Source of the DNA: Podarcis raffonei
Lineage: Eukaryota; Chordata; Lepidosauria; Squamata; Lacertidae
Reading direction: 5' to 3'
DNA length: 64,000 nt
NCBI RefSeq assembly: GCF_027172205.1
Contig: NC_070616.1
Coordinates: 42,443,001 to 42,507,000 of the forward strand
The position numbers were made by a program, and so were the translations under genes. Positions 20,205 through 31,530 of the stretch are shown here, piece by piece; the first letter of the stretch is position 1, and every line of letters starts with the position of its first letter. Under the pieces are notes generated by a model. That model did no database searches. It was not told the origin of the DNA and was given only the letters and a program-made list of their open reading frames with translations.

Positions 20205-23200
20205 CCCCTTCATGGATCACTGCCTTGCCGTGGCGAAGGGGCTTGAAGAACTCAGAGAAGCTATGAACTATGCCGAGCAGGGCACCCAAGATGAACAGGT
20301 CATAGTGGAGAGTTTTGACCAAACGTGATCCACTTGGAGGAGGAACCGGCAAGCCACTCCAGTATCCCTGCCAAGAAAACTCCATGGACAAAGACAACAG
20401 GCATATAAAAGTTATGACGCTGGAAGATGAGCCCCTCAGGTCGGAAGGCGTCCAACATGCTACTGGGGAAGAGCGGAGGACAAGTACAAGTAGATCCAGA
20501 GCTGATGAAGCGGCTGGGCTAAAGCCGAAAGGATGTTCAGTTGCGGATATGCGTGGAAGCGAAAGGAAAGTCCAATGCTGTAAAGAAAAATATTGCATAG
20601 GAACCTGGAATGTAAGAACCATGAACCTGGGTAAGTGGGATGTGGTCAAAAATGAGATGGCAAGAATAAATATTGACATCCTGGGCATCAGTGAACTAAA
20701 ATGGACGGGAATGGGCGAATTCAGTTCGGATGACCATCATATCTACTACTGTGGGCAAGAAACCCGCAAAAGAAATGGAGTGGCCCTCATAGTCAACAAA
20801 AGAGTGGCGAAAGCAGTACTGGGATGCAATCTCAAAAATGATAGAATGATCTCGATACGAATCCAAGGAAGACCTTTTAACATAACAGTAATCCAAGTTT
20901 ATGCACCAACTACTGGTGCTGAAGAAACTGAAATTGACCAATTCTATGAAGACTTACAACACCTTCTAGAAATGACACCAAAGAAGGATGTTCTTCTCAT
21001 TATAGGGGATTGAAATGCTAAAGTAGGGAGTCAAGAGATAAAAGGAACAACTGGCAAGTTTGGTCTTGGAGAGCAAAATGAAGCAGGGCAAAGGCTAATA
21101 GAGTTCTGTCAAGAGAACAAGCTGGTCATCACAAACACGCTTTTCCAACAACACAAGAGACGACTCTACACGTGGACATCACCAGATGGGCAGCATCGAA
21201 ATCAGATTGATTATATTCTCTGCAGCCAAAGATGGAGAAGCTCAATACAGTCAGCAAAAACAAGACCTGGAGCTGACTGTGGCTCAGATCATCAGCTTCT
21301 TATAGCAAAATTCAAGCTTAAACTGAAGAAAGTAGGAAAAACCACTGGGCCGGTAAGATACAATCTAAATCAAATCCCTTATGAATACACAGTGGAAGTG
21401 AGGAACAGGTTTAAGGATTTAGATTTGCTAGACAGAGTGCCTGAAGAACTATGGATGGAGGCTTGCAACATTATACAGGAGGCAGCAACGAAAACCATCC
21501 CAATGAAAAAGAAATGCAAGAAAGCAAAGTGGCTGTCCAATGAGGCCTTACAAATAGCGGGGGAGAGAAGGCAAGCAAAATGCGAGGGAGATAGAGAAAG
21601 ATACAGGAAATTGAATGCAGATTTCCAAAAAAATAGCAAGGAGAGACAAGAAGGCCTTCTTAAACGAGCAATGCAAAGAAATAGAGGAAAACAACAGCAT
21701 GGGAAGAACCAGAGATCTGTTCAAGAAAATTGGAGATATGAAAGGAACATTTCGTTCAAAGATTGCCATAATAAAGGACAAAAGTGGTAAGGACCTAACA
21801 GAAGCAGAAGACATCAAGAAGAGGTGGCAAGAATACACAGAGGAATTATACCAGAAAGATATGGATGTCTCGTACACCCCAGGTAGTGGGGTTGCTGAGC
21901 TTGAGCCAGACATCCTGGAGAGTGAAGTCAAATGGGCCTTAGAAAGCACTGCAAATAACAAGGCCAGTGGAAGTGATGGTATTCCAGCTGAACTATTTAA
22001 AATTTTAAAAGGTGATGCTGTTAAGGTGCTACACTCAATATGCCAGCAAGTTTGGAAAACTCAGCAGTGGCCAGAGGATTGGAGAAGATCAGTCTACATC
22101 CCAATCCCAAAGAAGGGCAGTGCTAAAGAATGCTCCAACTACCGCACAATTGCACTCATTTCACACGCTAGCAAGGTTATGCTTAAAATTCTACAAGGAA
22201 GGCTCAAGCAGTATGTGGACCGAGAACTCCCAGAAGTGCAAGCTGGATTTAGAAGAGGCAGAGGAACCAAAGACCAAATTGCAAACATGCGCTGGATTAT
22301 GGAAAAAGCTAGAGAGTTCCAGAAAGACATCTACTTCTGCTTCATTGACTATGCAAAAGCCTTTGACTGTGTCGACCACAGCAAACTATGGCAAGTTCTT
22401 AAAGAAATGAGAGTGCCTGATCACCTCATCTGTCTCCTGAGAAATCTCTATGTGGGACAAGAAGCTACAGTTAGAACTGGATATAGAACAACTGATTGGT
22501 TCAAAATTGGGAAAGGAGTACGACAAGGCTGTATTTAATTTATATGCAGAATACATCATGTGAAAGGCTGGGCTGGATGAATCCCAAACTGGAATTAAGA
22601 TTGCCGGAAGAAATATCAACAACCTCAGATATGCAGATGACACAACCTTGATGGCAGAAAGTGAGGAGGAATTAAAGAACCTTTTAATGAGGGTGAAAGA
22701 GGAGAGCGCAAAATATGGTCTGAGGCTCAACATCAAAAAAACGAAGATCATGGCCACTGGTCCCATCACCTCCTGGCAAATAGAAGGGGAAGAAATGGAG
22801 GCAGTGAGAGATTTTACTTTCTTGGGCTCCATGATCACTGCAGATGGTAACAGCAGCCACGAAATTAAAAGACGCCTGCTTCTTGGGAGAAGGGCAATGA
22901 CAGGCCTAGACAGCATCTTGAGAAGTAGAGACGTCACCTTGCCAACAAAGGTCCATATAGTTAAAGCCATGGTTTTCCCAGTAGTGATGTATGGAAGTGA
23001 CAGCTGGACCATAAAGAAGGCTGATCGCCGAAGAATTGATGCTTTTGAATTATGGTGCTGGAGGAGACTCTTGAGAGTCCCATGGACTGCAAGAAGATCA
23101 AACGCATCCATTCTTAAGGAAATCAGCCCTGAGTGCTCACTGGAAGGACAGATCGTGAAGCTGAGGCTCCAGTACTTTGGCCACCTCATGAGAAGAGAAG

Positions 23201-23411
23201 ACTCCCTGGAAAAGACCCTGATGTTGGGAAAGATGGAAGGCACAAGGAGAAGGGGACGACAGAGGATGAGATGGTTGGATAGTGTCTTCGAAGCTACGAA
23301 CATGAGTCTGACCAAACTGCGGGAGGCAGTGGAAGACAGAAGTGCCTGGCGTGCTCTGGTCCATGGGGTCACGAAGAGTCGGACACGACTAAATGACTAA
23401 ACAACAACAAA
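20205..23411 (+). mobile_element. BovB (RTE-clade) LINE, full length, inactive
   Basis: A 13-bp duplication 'ataagccgaagtc' at 20192-20204 and 23412-23424 brackets 3207 bp, the usual BovB length. Endonuclease: YCIGTWNVRTMNLGKWD and ILGISELKWTGMGEFSSDD. Reverse transcriptase: GSDGIPAELFK, FIDYAKAFDCVDHSKLW, GVRQGCI, LRYADDTTLM. C-terminal part: SDSWTIKKADRRRIDAFE, GRQRMRWLDS and VTKSRTRLND. The ORF is broken by a stop at 21011-21013 (TGA in the GD-W-NAK motif), a frame change near 21625-21635 in an A run, and a short deletion after GVRQGCI near 22535 that removes LSPCLF and shifts frame, with another stop near 22560. BovB is known for horizontal transfer among vertebrates and is typical of squamates. 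A second fragment lies at 62595-63085. Confidence 0.96.
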
Positions 23412-23483
23412 ATAAGCCGAAGTCAGGGCAGAGCCTCTCTGTTGCTGCAACTGAATCATTAAGTGCACACCTAGGAGTAGCTG

Positions 23484-24075
23484 GGGACGCGGGTGGCGCT
23501 GTGGTGTAAACCACAGAGCCTAGGGCTTGCCGATCATAAGGTTGGTGGTTCCAATCCTGCGACAGGGTGAGCTCCCATTGCTCTGTCCCAGCTCCTGCCA
23601 ACCTAGCAGTTCGAAAGCATGTACAGTGGTACCTCTGGTTACGTACTTAATTCGTTCCGGAGGTCTGTTCTTAACCTGAAACTTTTCTTAACCTGAAGCA
23701 CCACTTTAGCTAATGGGGCCTCCTGCTGCTGCTGCGCCACCGCCGCACGATTTCTGTTCTCATCCTGAAGCAAAGTTCTTAACCCGAGGTACTTTTTCTG
23801 GGTTAGCGGAGTCTGTAGCCTGAAGCATCTGTAACCCGAGGTACCACTGCAGTACAATTAGATAAATAGGTACAGCTCCAGTGGGAAGGTAAACGACATT
23901 TCCATGCACTGCTCTGGTTCGCCAGAAGCGGCTTAGTCATGCTGGCCACATGACCCGGAAGCTGTCTGTGGCCAAACGCCGGCTCCCTCAGCCAGTAAAG
24001 CAAGATGAGCGCCGCAACTATAGAGTCGTTCGGGACTGGACCTAACGGTCAGGGGTCCCTTTACCTTTACCATTA
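23484..24075 (+). repeat. Sauria-type SINE (tRNA head, BovB-related tail), split by a MITE
   Basis: The head reads gacgcgggtggcgctgtggt and gttggtggttccaatcctgc (tRNA-like A and B boxes). The body includes ctctggttcgccagaagcgg, tagtcatgctggccacatga and gagatgagcgccgcaa-like sequence. The tail, 'taacggtcaggggtccctttacctttac', is shared with BovB 3' ends (quoted in part). This composition defines the squamate-specific Sauria SINE group. A MITE (23624-23849) interrupts it. Confidence 0.88.
23624..23849 (+). mobile_element. MITE, 'cagtggtacctcgggtta' family, copy 3
   Basis: A 226-bp copy with ends cagtggtacctctggttac and cgaggtaccactg. TA flanks it on the left; the right flank is CA, probably a mutated TA. 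It lies inside the Sauria SINE, so it is younger than that SINE copy. Confidence 0.8.
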
Positions 24076-25846
24076 GAAGTAGCTGAGACACAGATGGACT
24101 TTCCCTAATTTGTAAGTGTACTTTTGACAATAAAAAGTTAATTCCTCACTTTGGGCATTTCTTGCCTGACAGTGCCATATTTGAAGCAAATTCCCAGCAG
24201 GTTTTTCACTAGAGGTCTTAACCAGAGTAGCCAATGTGGTGCCATCCAGATGTGGTTGAACTCCCACCACACCTGACCACTGGCAATACTGGTTGAAGGT
24301 GATGGAAGTCCCAACAACACATTGGCTGCCCCTGGCTGAACCCAGCCTTCTTCACAATTGGTGTGACTGACAGAGCTGGCCTGGAAATGCAGAGGTGGCT
24401 GGTGCTCTCCTTGGGCTTCTAGTGGCAGCAAGCAGCTCCTGTTCTACATTGCCCACAATGCCTTGGGGCAATGCTACATTGGACATTCTGCAGAACTGTA
24501 GGAAAAGTAAGATGGTGGCTCATTTTCTCAGGTCATCTGCAAATGCACTTCAGATGTTGATGGGACAAAGAGGAGAACCTGTCCTAAACACCTTTAAACA
24601 AGGAGGGGGGAATCTGTGACCCCCCAGGTGTTGTTGAACTCCAATCCATCAGCCCCAGCCTTCAAGGGCAGTGGTCAGGCATAATGGGAGCTGTCACCCA
24701 GAGGGCCAATTTCTGCATCCCTGCCTTAAAACATGGGCAGGTTTGTATGAGAGAAGCCTTCACCTGCTGAGCCTTTTCTCTAAACTGAAAAATCCAAAAG
24801 GTGCAACCTTTTGTCTTTGGGGAGTTTCTTGAATCATTTTGGTTGCCCTTTTCTGAGATGAGGGAAGGGACAGAAAAGCAGCTTCACTTTTTTAACAGCT
24901 GATTAAACAGCAGGTCTGTCAGTGCTGCAACAAGGAGAAACCAGGATGGTCCCCACAGAGCATCAGCAAAAGGCTTTCTCCCACCCACACCAACTGAGCA
25001 GCAACTTGACTGTAATTGGGGTGTATTTAGTCATTACATTTAACTCAGTAATTATCACCTTCATCTTTTTCTTTCTGTTAAAAGTTTGTTGGAAAGGAAA
25101 AACTGGGGAAGAAATGGCACTAGAGATGTCCCACCATGGCGGAAGGCAAGAGAATCACATCTGCACATCTGCCATTTTCTGCTTTGGCTTTTCAAAATGT
25201 GTGTGTGTGTGTGTGTATTTTTAAAAAATTAAAGTAAAAACCCTAACCTCTGTCACATTTTACAGTGAAATGGTGGCAGGTGCCCTCCTTCCCCCCCTTC
25301 ACCTGCCACTCAAAGCTATCAGACAGGATGGGATTATGCAAGGAAGACAGTAATTAAATGGTACAAGTAGGAAAAGCCACTTTAAAAGCCATTGTTATTG
25401 AAATGAGACCGCCCCCCTGGTGTAGGGAGAGCCTTAAGGCAGCAGCCCTGATGAAATTTCTTCAGATAGGCAGGGCTGTGGTGGTTAACTGGTAAATCCA
25501 GACTGCTGCAACCAAACAGGAAGTTAATTATGTGACTACAATTAAAGTGTGCTTGTTTGTTTCGCTAAGTTAGTAGCAGCCCAGGTAATTGTGACCAGCC
25601 TTAGGACTCTGGAAAGTGGTGGGTAAGTCTAACTGCTCCTCACTCGGCCATAGTCTCGGGGAAATTACTTCTCCCAAGCTGCTATTCGCATTTCAAGGGA
25701 GATTCCCATTCCCATCAATGTAGGCTTCTCTTGAGTTGCCAATAACTTCAGAGAGGATGTTTCTGTAGGGATTGTGGCATGGAGAGAAAGAGGGTTTCTG
25801 GACTGGGGCTATTTTGGGATGGGATGTGATGACAAGAAGTGATGCT
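24076..25846. other. Intergenic stretch, old repeat fragments only
   Basis: No gene seen. Two decayed fragments (24217-24350 and 24600-24730) resemble the palindromic MITE at 2287-2394. A short (GT)n tract lies at 25199-25219. Confidence 0.4.
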
Positions 25847-25984
25847 CGGTGCTCTTTTTCTGGAAAAAGTGGTGCCAGAATTCACCATGAAGGCCTCCCT
25901 TGTTCTCTTAAAATGGCAATGGCACCCACCTGAGAGGTGCTAGAACTGAGTTTCGGTGAGTTCCAGCTGGAAAAAAAGGCCCCA
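25847..25984. mobile_element. Small hAT-type MITE
   Basis: The 8-bp repeat 'gtgatgct' at 25839-25846 and 25985-25992 flanks 138 bp whose ends are imperfect inverted repeats (cggtgctctttttctgg against the complement of ccagctggaaaaaaaggcc). Duplication length and size fit a hAT-derived MITE. Confidence 0.65.
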
Positions 25985-26084
25985 GTGATGCTTCTCATTT
26001 TGCTACTTGAAGCAAATCGGGAAGTGCTGCCTGGCCACTGCCACCCCACTGCCACCTCCACCAGCAACAGAGAAGTAGCACCGA

Positions 26085-26520
26085 GATCTCATGAGAGCTC
26101 ACCAGAAATTGGATCCAATGCCAGTTCTACTTCTTCCAGCAGCAGGGTGCCACCCCAGGGGCTTTCACCACCTGAGGCAGGGCTTCTGGCGAGACAGTCC
26201 GCAGGCAGGTAGGGTCTCAGTCTGCGTACCAGGTGGAGCTGATAAACAGCTGCCCTGGACACAGAATTGACCTGCGCCTTGATGGACAGCTGTGAGTCCA
26301 AAATGACCCCCAGGCTGCGCACCTGGTCCTTCAGGGGCACAGTTACCCCATTCAGGACCAGGGAGTCCCCCACACCCACCCACACCCTGTCCCCCCAAAA
26401 CAGTACTTCTGTCTTGTCAGGATTCAACCTCAATCTGTTAGCCGCCATCCATCCTATGAACTGTGCGCTTGCCATCTTGCCTCGCCAGAAGTCCAAGCAC
26501 TGTAGTTCACCCCTCACAGA
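26085..26520 (-). mobile_element. L2/CR1-like LINE, RT 3' fragment
   Basis: On the minus strand one open frame reads WMAANRLRLNPDKTEVLFWG, then VTVPLKDQVRSLGVILDSQL and YQLHLVRRLRPYLPADCLA. This is the thumb-side region after the catalytic YADD of a CR1/L2-group LINE. Both ends are lost. A 3' UTR piece of a similar LINE is at 62135-62345. Confidence 0.75.
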
Positions 26521-26689
26521 GTTACAGTCCCCAGCAACTTTTAACCAACTAGAGTTTCCACAATACTTTCTTTATTTAAACAATTTACATACTGCTTAAC
26601 TACAATAATCTCTGAGCTGTTTACAAGATATACAATGCAAAAAGATATTAATTGGTTAAACATATGAAATCAGATTTCAATGAGACAAT

Positions 26690-26860
26690 CAGACTTTGAG
26701 GGAAAGCCAATTTGAATGGCTTTAAAAGTGGATTAGACAAATTCATAGAGGATGCTGCTGTCAATGGCTACTAGCCACGAAGGCTATGATCTCCCTCCAC
26801 AGCTGGAGGCAACACTGCTTCTGAATGCCAGTTGCTGGAAACCATAAAAATGTGTTCATC
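26690..26860 (+). mobile_element. CR1-like LINE 3' UTR fragment
   Basis: The text 'ctttaaaagtggattagaca ... tgtcaatggctactagcca' (26719-26774) followed by 'aacactgcttctgaatgcca' corresponds to the region after the ORF in the element at 270-1520 (compare gtggctactagccacaatgg there). It is a short, 5'-truncated remnant. Confidence 0.55.
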
Positions 26861-26887
26861 CTACATATGTGTTCCTCATGTGTATTT

Positions 26888-26927
<40 letters not shown>

Positions 26928-26951
26928 TACACACACACACACAGACACACC
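26888..26951. repeat. (GT)n followed by (AC)n microsatellite
   Basis: About 18 GT repeats run directly, through a 'att' spacer, into about 8 AC repeats. The two runs are inverted complements and can form a hairpin. Confidence 0.9.
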
Positions 26952-27061
26952 AAGAAAAGAAAACATATATACATATATACAATCCCAAAAGATGTCACAA
27001 TACCAGGATGAGTTGGTTTTTACAGGTGACAAAATACCACAGCTGAATCACGGAGAAAATT

Positions 27062-27185
27062 CATAAACCAACATGATGTAGTGGCTAATATTGGGGTTGG
27101 ATCAGGGAAACCCGGGTTCAAATCCTCCTTGTGCTATGACATTCACGTGTGAGATAGATTAGGTTGTTGTGAAGATAAAATTAAA
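27062..27185 (+). repeat. tRNA-derived SINE, decayed
   Basis: The head (aacatgatgtagtggctaat), the B box (gggttcaaatcct) and the tail (gttgttgtgaagataaaatt) follow the same order as the SINE at 16751-16920. Confidence 0.55.
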
Positions 27186-28541
27186 ACATCCATATAGACC
27201 ACCCCGAGTCTCTTGGAACAAGGAATTGACAAGCCCAAATAGTAAAATACCTTGGAAAAATATATATGGAGAGGGATTATGTAACAAATTGTTAACTTGG
27301 ACCCATTTATTGTCTGCAAACAGCATTCATTGGGAAAGGTTCTTAGAAAGAAAGGAAATGTGTGTGTTTCCCAAAATTTTAATAAACGTAAATGAAGATG
27401 GAAAGCAGTTATGTCTCACACTAGAAAAAGAGAAGGAATTTGTTACTTCAAAAGCAATAGTTATAACAGTTTAGGAACCCTTTTGGCCACTTCACATGTA
27501 ACCTTTCTAAAGCAGTAAAATCACATAGTTTATTAAGCTGGGATCAAACAGCAGGCACTCTCTCCATCTCTGTCACCTTCAGTCACACACCAGTTATGGC
27601 AATTTAGTTCTGGCCTCTAAAAACTAGAATCGAGAAAGTGAGGTTTACTCTTGGGTTACTAACCTGGAACTTAATCCATAGCTTGTTTCTGGTTCGTAAG
27701 CCAATGTGAAATCACTGAATCCTGTTGTGGATGCAACAAGGAACTGTGGTTTTTTGTCACTAGGATCACAGCGTCCAAGTCAACATCATGGTTTAGGACG
27801 CCACGATTCTTACATCAGAAAGGCCTTTTGTTTACTGTTCTTAGCTTGATCATCTTTGTCCTATTGTCACTATTTTGCGATTTTTAACTACAGCCTGCTT
27901 TGAGAATGATCAACACGGTGACAAAAAGACAATGTTAAAACTTCAGAATAATCTTCTACGTATAGAAGCCGTTCAGTACTGCAGACAAGCTTTCTGTGCA
28001 TATTGTTTCCATCAAAGATGATTTAGTTGTGAGCCACTGACTGCACTTCCACTGTAGAATGTATTAAATTGTTTTCACTACGCACCCACCTTGGGTGCTT
28101 TTGTCTGGCTGGATTGTGTCCTTGACCTCTTGATAATGTCTCTTGCTTGCCTGGATGGAGGATAGAGGGGTGTGCAAGCATGTGTAGAAATTAGCCTACT
28201 ATACGAAGGTACAATGCACATCCAGTGCTCCACCCACTTCTGCCTCTGGCCCTGCCCACCACTGGTATGTGGCCCTTGGAACCTTGCCCAGATGGGAAGG
28301 TGGCCCTCAGGCTCACAAATCTTCTGCATCCCTGCTGTACCTTAGTCTCCCTCCAGGCTCTGAGAGCATCATCTGCAAACACATTCCTTTCCAGTCAAAG
28401 AGTCAGTTATTTGTCACCCCCCAAAAAAATCCCCCTCTCCATCAACCCCTCCCCATCACACGACACAGAATTTTGACTAAATGTGAAGAGGCTCTCTCGT
28501 TGTGTCCCATCCCCCTTCACGCAGCCTCCTGCCTGCCTTTT
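27186..28541. other. 3' flank of DRD1C, no further gene seen
   Basis: No conserved exon recognised. An open frame around 27190-27474 has no family resemblance and is treated as chance or repeat-derived. An ATTAAA hexamer overlaps the receptor stop codon and an AATAAA (minus) occurs near 27530, so the 3' UTR may extend through part of this stretch. Confidence 0.4.
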
Positions 28542-29909
28542 TTAATCCAGCGTGTTATAGGCGATCTTCTCAAGTGACGTATCAGTCTCATACTCCACAT
28601 GCACTATAGCTGACAAAGCAGCTCCCTTGTTATCACGGGAGGTATCACGTGAGATCTCAGAGACTTTGTCAAAAGTCAAATCATTATCCTCCCCTTGGAG
28701 GGACATGGTGTGAGGTAGAAGCTGTGGGTCACTCAAGACCACCAGGTCTTTCTGGCAGGTGGTGTCGTGATGGTATGAAACAAGCTCATTGCTGAAGTTC
28801 ACCGTCTCCACAGCATTGTTGGGGCAGAAGCGGCCACAGCCCAGGATGGTTGTAAAGGCCTTTCGGAAGTCCGCATTGAAGGCATAGATGATGGGGTTGA
28901 GAGAAGAGTTTGCCCAGCCAAACCAAACAAAGATGTTGAAAACTGTGTCGCTGACACACGGCAGTTCTGCCAGCTGATGCAGGTTGTGGTCACAGAAGGG
29001 GATGATGCAGTTGAGCACAAAGAAAGGAAGCCAGCAGAAGACAAAGACCCCCATTATAATGGAGAGGGTCTTGAGGACCTTCGTTTCTTTTCTGAAGGAA
29101 CTCTTCAAGGACACTTCATGGGGACACTCGTTGCTTTGGCAGCTCTGGGCGTGTTCCACGGCCCTCTCTAGAGAGGAGATCCTCCTTATCTGTCGCTGAG
29201 CAATGCAGAAGATCCTGGTGTATGTCACGATCATGATAACAACAGGGATGTAGAAGCTGATGAGGGAGGAGGAAATAGCATAGGTCCTGTTGAGGCTGGA
29301 GTCACAGTTTTCCTCTGAGCTCCAGGTGATGTTGGAGTCTCTCTGGTGGGCAGGAGGAAGCTCCTTGGCTTGGTGCCATCTCAGCTGGACGGGTATGAAT
29401 GAGATCAAGACGGAGAGCATCCAAGCCACCCCAATCATGACAAAAGCCACTTGCTGGGTCATCTTCCGCTCATAGCGGAAGGGGCTGGAGATGGCCCAAT
29501 AGCGGTCCAGACTGATTATGCACAGGTTGAGGATCGAAGCCGTGGAGCACATGATGTCAAAAGCCACCCAGACATCACAGAAGCTGCCAAAGGGCCAGAA
29601 GCCAGCCACTTCCGTGACCGCCTTCCACGGCATCACCAGCATGGCTACCAAGAGGTCCGAAACAGCCAGGGAGATGACAAACAAATTGGTGACTTTTGAG
29701 CGCAGGTGCCTGAATTTGACCACTGCCATGCATACAAGGGTGTTTCCCAGTAGGGTGGAGAGGATGAGGAGGAGGAGCAAAGTGGCCAACACCACTTGTA
29801 GGGACATCTCTGAGTGCTCTTCCTCTGCTCGGCCTTCTTTATTGAGGGTATCATTAGTCATGGCCGATGCACCAACACGTCCTCCTCTTCGCAGGTAAAG
29901 CTCATCCAT
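28542..29909 (-). CDS. DRD1C: D1-class dopamine receptor, D1C subtype
   Basis: A single uninterrupted exon, as in all D1-class receptor genes, encodes 455 residues from the ATG at 29909, or 439 from the ATG at 29861. The second start gives MTNDT with an N-glycosylation sequon at residue 3. All seven membrane segments are present. TM3 has the amine-binding Asp ([11 protein letters not shown]) followed by LDRYWAI. TM5 has the serine cluster ([12 protein letters not shown]). TM6 has FCWLPFF and TM7 has [12 protein letters not shown]. The third loop is short and the C-tail long, with Cys residues (LGCGRFC) for palmitoylation; this is the Gs-coupled D1 layout. The tail block [20 protein letters not shown] is what I recall from amphibian D1C and separates it from D1 and D5. 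It lies between CHMP7 and R3HCC1, same strand. A plasma-membrane role raising cAMP is inferred from family knowledge. The choice of start is open. Confidence 0.93.
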   Translation of the reverse strand: MDELYLRRGGRVGASAMTNDTLNKEGRAEEEHSEMSLQVVLATLLLLLILSTLLGNTLVCMAVVKFRHLRSKVTNLFVISLAVSDLLVAMLVMPWKAVTEVAGFWPFGSFCDVWVAFDIMCSTASILNLCIISLDRYWAISSPFRYERKMTQQVAFVMIGVAWMLSVLISFIPVQLRWHQAKELPPAHQRDSNITWSSEENCDSSLNRTYAISSSLISFYIPVVIMIVTYTRIFCIAQRQIRRISSLERAVEHAQSCQSNECPHEVSLKSSFRKETKVLKTLSIIMGVFVFCWLPFFVLNCIIPFCDHNLHQLAELPCVSDTVFNIFVWFGWANSSLNPIIYAFNADFRKAFTTILGCGRFCPNNAVETVNFSNELVSYHHDTTCQKDLVVLSDPQLLPHTMSLQGEDNDLTFDKVSEISRDTSRDNKGAALSAIVHVEYETDTSLEKIAYNTLD

Positions 29910-31090
29910 GCCCACCTGCAGTCCTCAGGCGTCCAGAGTGTTCACCTTCTGCTACATCACCACCAGCCCATCATATCCCTGCTCCTCTCCTTCTTTCCTT
30001 GAAACTCAGAAGCAAATGCTGTTGGCTCCCCAACCCCCAGGATCTCCACCAGATCTTCAGCTCAAAGGAGCAATGCTCAACCTTTCACTCCTTTCCAAGA
30101 TTCCTACCGGCAGCCTGGCATTTCGCCCACCCCCTTTGCTTTTCAGACTGCCACTCAAAGCCAGCCAGTTCTCCCCTACTACACTTTTTGCCAAGTGGAC
30201 TCTCATATAACAAGCCTACCCCCCCTCCCCTCTATTTTTTAGGAGCTCATCAGCTTCTCTATGCTACCCCCCAAGCACTAGACCCTTTTGTGCTGGCTAG
30301 GATTTGGATGAGGCTTTATATGGGATGAATACAAGACCTGGGATTTCTCCGCTGTTGCTGCTGCTGCTGCTGCTGCTGCTGGATGCTCTTTCTGCCTTTG
30401 AGCTCACTGTGGCTGCTGTTGCTCCTGTTCCTGCTAAGCTTTGGTGAGAATCCTTCCTTATCTCTGTGCACTCTTTGCTCTGGGACCTTAGGCAAGGTGC
30501 ATTTTAGCGGACAGATAGGCTCTCAGGAAGAGTAGTGCAAGGAGCAAGAGAATGAGCAAAATGCAGTCTTTCATTTAGTGGCAGTCAAGGGTGGAAATTC
30601 AAATTCAGTAAAAGAGACTCTTGGAGGCGGCAGGTAGAGGAAGCAGAACAGGGCAGTCAGAAGAGGTTTGTGTTCAGTGTGTGAATTAAGGGGGGGGACA
30701 GAGGCAGCCGGGGCCCCATTCCTTGCAGAATACAAGTCCCCTTAGCTACCGTCAGTACAGGGATTACAATAATTTGGTTACGGACTCCCATTCCCTTTTG
30801 CCCCATAATCTCTGCTCTGGTTTGTGGTCCCCGAATTTCCTATAAACTCCAGTCAATTACTTCCAATAAGAATATTCTTCCAAGTGGTATTTGGATTCCT
30901 TACATGTACAGTATTGGGAAATGGATTGATTGTTGCTGCTGCTGCTGCTGCTGCTGTGGTAGGTATTTGCTTTCCTCAGTATTTTTTTAAAATTTCATTT
31001 ATATTATCGACTTTATATTATATTTATATTATCCCATTTTCTGTGATGTTTTTCTTATCTCCCCCTTTGCTGCAGCCTGTCTTACCTCTT
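29910..31090. other. Upstream region of DRD1C with trinucleotide runs
   Basis: This should contain the receptor promoter and 5' UTR, but no TATA box, exon boundary or CpG island can be fixed. A (CTG)n run of about nine units is at 30354-30381 and a second of about seven units at 30936-30957; on the gene strand these are CAG repeats. Confidence 0.4.
30354..30381. repeat. (CTG)n trinucleotide repeat
   Basis: An uninterrupted run of about nine CTG units, roughly 450 bp upstream of the receptor start. It would read CAG on the receptor strand. Confidence 0.9.
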
Positions 31091-31094
31091 TTTT

Positions 31095-31530
31095 TAGCAT
31101 AGTCATAACACAATAATCTTTAAGTGTTCTGTTGCTCATAGTTCAAAACCTGCTTGCAGGTTCTTCATGTTGTAGTATTTCTTTAAATAATCTGAGAAAA
31201 GCTTCCATTCTTTTTATTTATTTTTTAATCATTAGCTGTTAGCTTCACTGATTTAACATAGTCTATTACTTTACTTATCCATTCTTCTTTAGTGGGAACT
31301 TCTTCATCTTTCCATTTCTGAGCATAAAGGAACCTAGCTGCTGTAGTTACATACATAAACAACTTGACCATCTTTTTTTACTATTATTATTTCTATACCT
31401 ATAATCCCTAGCAGAAAAGCTTCAGGTATGTGGGTTTTGTGGGGTTTTTGTGTGTGGCTTTTTGTATACTCAGTTTAAATATCTTTTTATAATCTCCCTC
31501 AGTACTGAGTAATCTGATCCTTCTCTTTTT
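31095..31530 (-). mobile_element. L1 fragment (ORF2 C-terminus)
   Basis: On the minus strand, with decay, it reads YVTTAARFLYAQKWKDEEVP followed by KEEWI-like residues. This corresponds to the C-terminal L1 passage seen at 5061-5291 (ATAAARILIAKGWKDQEAP). Both ends are eroded. Confidence 0.65.

Noticed and set aside
27169-27474. 100-residue open frame on the plus strand
   Set aside because: No recognisable domain, starts in a SINE tail and lacks splice or codon evidence.
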